From: Clostridia bacterium | Lineage (GTDB): Bacteria > Bacillota > Clostridia > Oscillospirales > Acutalibacteraceae | Assembly: GCA_017461235.1 (NCBI GenBank) | Contig: JAFTYU010000010.1 | Coordinates: 1-35,884, forward strand | Direction: 5' to 3' | Length of the DNA stretch: 35,884 nucleotides | Shown: positions 32,980 to 35,884 of the stretch, piece by piece | Position numbering within the stretch: the first letter of the stretch is position 1 | Layout: every line of letters starts with the position of its first letter | Program-made: the position numbers and the translations under genes | Notes under the pieces: generated by a model | The model's database searches: none | What the model was told of the DNA's origin: nothing | Seen by the model: only the letters and a program-made list of their open reading frames with translations

Positions 32980-33696
32980 TTATTTGCCCCATCTGTCAAT
33001 TCCGCCGCGTTGCATTGCCCCCACTATTCTTTCGGGGACATCGCCGTAACGGGCGCTGAGCTCGGCAATCAACATTTTTATTTCTTCACGCTTAGTATTT
33101 TCATTAGCAGGACATCCGCTTTTAACAACAGGCAAATCAAGGCGTTCAGTGGCCGCTGTAATCTCTCTTTCACGGATGTATATGAGTGGTCTTATCATAG
33201 TCAAATCGCGCCTTGAAAGGTACGTTACGGGCGCAAAACAACCAACCCTACTCTCCACCAGGAGATTCATAAGAAAAGTTTCCGCCGCATCATCAAGATG
33301 ATGTCCCAATGCAATTTTATTGCAGCCTGCATCCTTGGCAGCTTCATGAAGAATACCGCGGCGCATTCTTGCGCAAAGACTGCAAGGATTAGTCTCTTTT
33401 CTTATATTAAATATAATCTCATACAAATCCGTGGGCTTGATAATATACTCAACACCGTAGCTGTCGCACATCTCTTTGATGCGTGAAAAATCGCCGTCTT
33501 TGTTATCAAAACGCATATCAAGGGTAATCGCCACTATTTCAAAATCCGCCGAATAAAAACGGCGTAACTCACACAGAGTTTTTAAAAGAATCAATGAATC
33601 CTTACCGCCTGAAACACCAACGGCAATTTTATCACCGTCACTTATCATTTTATAGTCATCTATGGCGGCACGGGTATGACTTAAAATTCTTCTCAT
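32980..33696 (-). CDS. ttcA: TtcA-like tRNA thiolase (PP-loop ATPase)
   Basis: 238 residues. PP-loop GVSGGKDSLILL (residues 27-38) adenylates the base, CSLCARMRR supplies a CxxC pair and SGCPANENTKREE a third cysteine, the set that binds an iron-sulfur cluster in TtcA. GHHLDDAAETFLMNLL is also typical. TtcA makes 2-thiocytidine at tRNA position 32 in the cytoplasm. The TilS/TtcA superfamily is often confused, but the extra cysteines favour TtcA, and tRNA-Ile lysidine synthase proper would lack them. Ribosome binding site AAGAAAGGAAATAT. It follows the YhhN gene by 22 nt on the same strand. Confidence 0.85.
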   Translation of the reverse strand: MRRILSHTRAAIDDYKMISDGDKIAVGVSGGKDSLILLKTLCELRRFYSADFEIVAITLDMRFDNKDGDFSRIKEMCDSYGVEYIIKPTDLYEIIFNIRKETNPCSLCARMRRGILHEAAKDAGCNKIALGHHLDDAAETFLMNLLVESRVGCFAPVTYLSRRDLTMIRPLIYIREREITAATERLDLPVVKSGCPANENTKREEIKMLIAELSARYGDVPERIVGAMQRGGIDRWGK

Positions 33697-33718
33697 ATAT
33701 TTCCTTTCTTAAGATGGC

Positions 33719-34450
33719 TTATGCTTTTATAAAAAGTATGGATGAAGCGAGCAAGGTCTGAGCCAGGAAATATGTAACAATATTAAACACTTTAAGTGGC
33801 TTATTCCTTTTCTGTCCGCCAAACATAATAATACCTAAGGTTGCATCCGAAAGCATAAAGCAAAGAGAACCAATAGCTAATACCAAAAATGCTACAACAC
33901 CATATTTACCGCCATTTAACCAATAACACAAACCGAGAGCCGAGGCTTTCAGGTTCATAACGATAAGAAGTAAAGTGTATATAACAATACCATATTTTAA
34001 AACCGATATGGAAATCTCGATTCTAAATTTAACCATACCTATAATTGCCAAACCGATTAAAGCAAGAGCCAGAATAATCTCATAGATATTAAAGAAACTA
34101 TACTCTTCTGAAACCACAGGAAGCGTTCTTATATACGCAGCAATATACACAATATGTCCTACAAGGAAGTTACAAAAGCCTGTTGCAAAAGCTTTTTGTG
34201 TGTTATTGAGATGTAAAAAGAAATCACCTAACCAACCAAAAATAAGACCTACAAGCATCATTATTGCATAAACGGATTTATTACCCGCAATAGCCATACA
34301 AAGTACGCCAATGCACACAAAGGATGTAGCGCAAATCATCTTATAAAACAATGATTTACGGCATATACCGGGCCACTGCGCCTGTAAAAATAAAGGCACA
34401 AATATAACCTGTAATACTATGCACAATACAAACAGAATTTTTAACAGCAT
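33719..34450 (-). CDS. YhhN/TMEM86-family membrane protein
   Basis: 243 residues from the ATG at 34450 (AGGGGTGTTTTT upstream). The longer open frame would start upstream of its promoter. About eight hydrophobic helices. Family blocks: GLIFGWLGDFFLH (Asp in helix 3), NFLVGHIVYIAAY and GSLCFMLSDATLG. Eukaryotic members are lysoplasmalogenases. Bacterial members have been linked to alkenyl-ether lipid turnover. Plasmalogens are common in anaerobic Clostridia, so this role is reasonable. Cotranscribed with the ttcA-like gene by spacing. Confidence 0.9.
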   Translation of the reverse strand: MLLKILFVLCIVLQVIFVPLFLQAQWPGICRKSLFYKMICATSFVCIGVLCMAIAGNKSVYAIMMLVGLIFGWLGDFFLHLNNTQKAFATGFCNFLVGHIVYIAAYIRTLPVVSEEYSFFNIYEIILALALIGLAIIGMVKFRIEISISVLKYGIVIYTLLLIVMNLKASALGLCYWLNGGKYGVVAFLVLAIGSLCFMLSDATLGIIMFGGQKRNKPLKVFNIVTYFLAQTLLASSILFIKA

Positions 34451-34477
34451 AAAAACACCCCTGATAATTCTACTGAT

Positions 34478-34506
34478 ATTGTAACACATATATTTCCAAA
34501 TGACAA
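34478..34506 (-). promoter_or_regulatory. Promoter of YhhN-ttcA operon
   Basis: Minus strand: TTGTCA (34501-34506), 17 nt, TACAAT (34478-34483), 28 nt from the ATG at 34450. Confidence 0.75.
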
Positions 34507-34510
34507 TATA

Positions 34511-34539
34511 TAAAAACTCCCGCACTGAATGTACGGGAG
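34511..34539 (-). terminator. Terminator of Asn-rich protein gene
   Basis: CTCCCG (34517-34522) / CGGGAG (34534-34539). On the minus strand T5 follows the hairpin. Sits between the stop codon at 34547 and the next promoter. Confidence 0.8.
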
Positions 34540-34546
34540 AGATAAT

Positions 34547-35665
34547 TCAATATTTAAAATCCTTTATGTAAACTTTACTTAAAAGTTCCTGACGTTCGAG
34601 ACCTATAAAACCTATACCAACTACATCGCCCGAGCCCTTAATGCTTACATTAGCAAACTGATTAAGGCTTACAACCTGTAAGGTTTCCGGGTTAAATTCA
34701 AGCTCAACCGAGCAATCGTGATATCTGAGCGAATATTCAATATTTTTAGCAAAAACCGTTACAATCGGGTGATAAACTGTGCCGTCGATTCGCTCTTTGG
34801 ACATAGGTGCGAATACCGCACCCGTATAACTCGGTGATACATTTGAATTCTCAGCAATAGGTTCGGGATTATCTTCGCTAACGAGAACAAAGGTCATTTT
34901 AACATTACCGTTAGGAAGAATCTTATAGGTGAAACTTTCGATTCCGTTAGGGTCAGTAAGGTAGGACCCCTTTTCGCGGAAGAACACGGGAAAAAGAGAC
35001 ATATCCGCATCACCCTTTTCGTGAATATAAGGATCTTTCTCCGCTTCCTCCTTGGGAACGAAAACGTCTAACCCCTCAATAAAGCCCATTAATTTGTTTA
35101 TATCCTCTTCTGTTACCTTTTCCGAACCTTCGGCAACAACACGGTTTTCAGCACCACCCGGAAGTTGCTGATATTCAATTTTTGTAAAACCGGGCTTATC
35201 AGCTTTAGCCTTATTCATAACAAGGGCGTAAATATTCACAATATCCGCCTTGGTTTTATCAGTATTGAGTAAATCGTTTGTAACCTGAGTAATATTCTGA
35301 TTTGTATTACCTTGTGGCTGATTCACATTACCGTTATTGTTGATTATGGCATTGCCGTTATTCTGAGTTCCGTTATTCTGAGTGCCGTTATTTACATTTC
35401 CGTTATTAACGTAATCTCCATTGTTATTACCCTGGGGAGCAATACCGTTATCCGTTGACGGATTACCGATAATCACATTATTATTCTGAACATTATTGTT
35501 ATCATTAACGACGACGCCATCATCACCAGAAACCAAAGTTCCGTTTTTGTTCTCATCAACAACAACACCTACAATAACAAGACTGATATAACTGCTGACT
35601 GCCAGCAAAAGACTCAGGGCAACGCAACCTATAATAAAACCAATTTTTCTTTTACCTTTTTTCAT
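34547..35665 (-). CDS. Exported, anchored protein with Asn-rich linker
   Basis: 372 residues from the ATG at 35665 (AAAGGTTGGTTTTT upstream; the frame also opens with a TTG three codons earlier). A basic start and one membrane helix (about residues 9-33, GFIIGCVALSLLLAVSSYI). A low-complexity linker at about 50-125 has the repeated unit NNGTQ, poly-Asn runs and Gly/Gln/Pro. After it lies a folded domain of about 240 residues with mixed helix and strand (ADIVNIYALVMNKAKADKPGF, then beta-rich PNGNVKMTFVLVSEDN and ECVSLNQFANVSI-like strands near the end). I do not recognise the domain. The linker would span the cell wall. Own promoter and terminator. Confidence 0.8.
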   Translation of the reverse strand: MKKGKRKIGFIIGCVALSLLLAVSSYISLVIVGVVVDENKNGTLVSGDDGVVVNDNNNVQNNNVIIGNPSTDNGIAPQGNNNGDYVNNGNVNNGTQNNGTQNNGNAIINNNGNVNQPQGNTNQNITQVTNDLLNTDKTKADIVNIYALVMNKAKADKPGFTKIEYQQLPGGAENRVVAEGSEKVTEEDINKLMGFIEGLDVFVPKEEAEKDPYIHEKGDADMSLFPVFFREKGSYLTDPNGIESFTYKILPNGNVKMTFVLVSEDNPEPIAENSNVSPSYTGAVFAPMSKERIDGTVYHPIVTVFAKNIEYSLRYHDCSVELEFNPETLQVVSLNQFANVSIKGSGDVVGIGFIGLERQELLSKVYIKDFKY

Positions 35666-35695
35666 AAAAACCAACCTTTAAAAATGACTATATTA

Positions 35696-35724
35696 AGATT
35701 AGCCTAAAACCGACAAAAAGTCAA
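35696..35724 (-). promoter_or_regulatory. Promoter of Asn-rich protein gene
   Basis: Minus strand: TTGACT (35719-35724), 17 nt, TAATCT (35696-35701), 31 nt before the ATG. Confidence 0.7.
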
Positions 35725-35754
35725 TAAAATTAACATTAATATAACAATAAACAT

Positions 35755-35778
35755 CCACCCGCCAAGCGGGTGGTTTTT
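35755..35778 (+). terminator. Hairpin with T-run at right edge
   Basis: CCACCCGC (35755-35762) / GCGGGTGG (35766-35773), 3-nt loop, then T5. Resembles the CCACGCG hairpin at 103-127. Could be a terminator for a gene outside the window or part of a repeat. Confidence 0.5.
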
Positions 35779-35779
35779 C

Positions 35780-35884
35780 ATATGCGGGCATAGCCCTATG
35801 CTCTTCGCGTATGCGTAAACGCATAAGTACGGTCTGCCAGTTGCGTAAGATTGTTACTTGCTACCCGTAAACGGGCCGTATCCA
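35780..35884. repeat. Hairpin-rich repeat at right edge
   Basis: Contains GCATAG-CC-CTATGC (35788-35802 region), TATGCG-TAAA-CGCATA (35810-35825 region), CGGTCTGCCAGTTGC (35830-35844) and CCCG-TAAA-CGGG near 35864. No coding frame is convincing. The CGGTCTGCCA word is shared, in inverted orientation, with the repeat at the left edge. The element continues beyond the window. Confidence 0.5.

Overview
The window reads as chromosomal DNA of a spore-forming, low-GC Clostridia, most likely an uncultured gut Oscillospiraceae/Ruminococcaceae-type organism. The evidence is a gpr-spoIIP sporulation pair, AGGAGG-type ribosome binding sites, sigma-A promoters with 17-nt spacers, many TCS-ABC cassettes and Firmicutes-type envelope genes. 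I saw no rRNA or tRNA gene, no CRISPR array, no intact insertion sequence and no prophage structural gene.

Layout. 1-4.4 kb (mostly leftward): a short P-loop protein, pgi, a small membrane protein, spoIIP and gpr. 4.4-5.6 kb: ychF. 5.6-7.5 kb: a compact accessory patch with a 50-aa protein, a divergent ribbon-helix-helix protein, and a leftward pair (HTH protein plus HipA-like kinase) behind a strong promoter that carries a 30-bp palindrome. 7.5-14.9 kb (leftward): a response regulator/histidine kinase pair, a MacB-type ABC ATPase and permease, and a membrane-anchored CARDB-like protein. A broken four-helix-bundle gene set in an array of small hairpins lies between the kinase and the ABC genes, and a GC-rich palindromic repeat lies after the permease. 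15-18.3 kb: a secreted propeller-like protein (leftward), then a PHP phosphoesterase, endonuclease IV and a TetR regulator (rightward). 18.3-25.8 kb (leftward): an FHA-SEDS fusion with its transpeptidase partner PBP, then an ABC ATPase and a giant coiled-coil permease. 26-33 kb (rightward): galM, a large anchored exported protein, a second two-component system and an HtrA protease. 33-35.7 kb (leftward): an Asn-rich lipoprotein-like/anchored protein, a YhhN protein and a TtcA-like tRNA thiolase.

How genes work together. The RR/HK at 13.3-14.9 kb probably activates itself and the ABC pair at 9.0-12.5 kb, because both promoter regions carry a near-identical 17-nt site (TTAAGATTTYGTAAKA). FHA-SEDS and PBP overlap by 4 nt and form a peptidoglycan polymerase/transpeptidase pair. 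The RR-HK-HtrA order at 29-33 kb recalls the CssRS/HtrA envelope-stress logic. The TetR gene converges on the giant ABC operon and may control it.

The most unusual structure is at 12640-13290: about eight short hairpins with different stems, each separated by the same 7-nt GCGATAT/ATATCGC word. Part of this array is duplicated as an 84-bp direct repeat (one mismatch) on the far side of a degenerate four-helix-bundle (23S rRNA intervening-sequence-protein family) gene. It looks like a decaying mobile or selfish unit.
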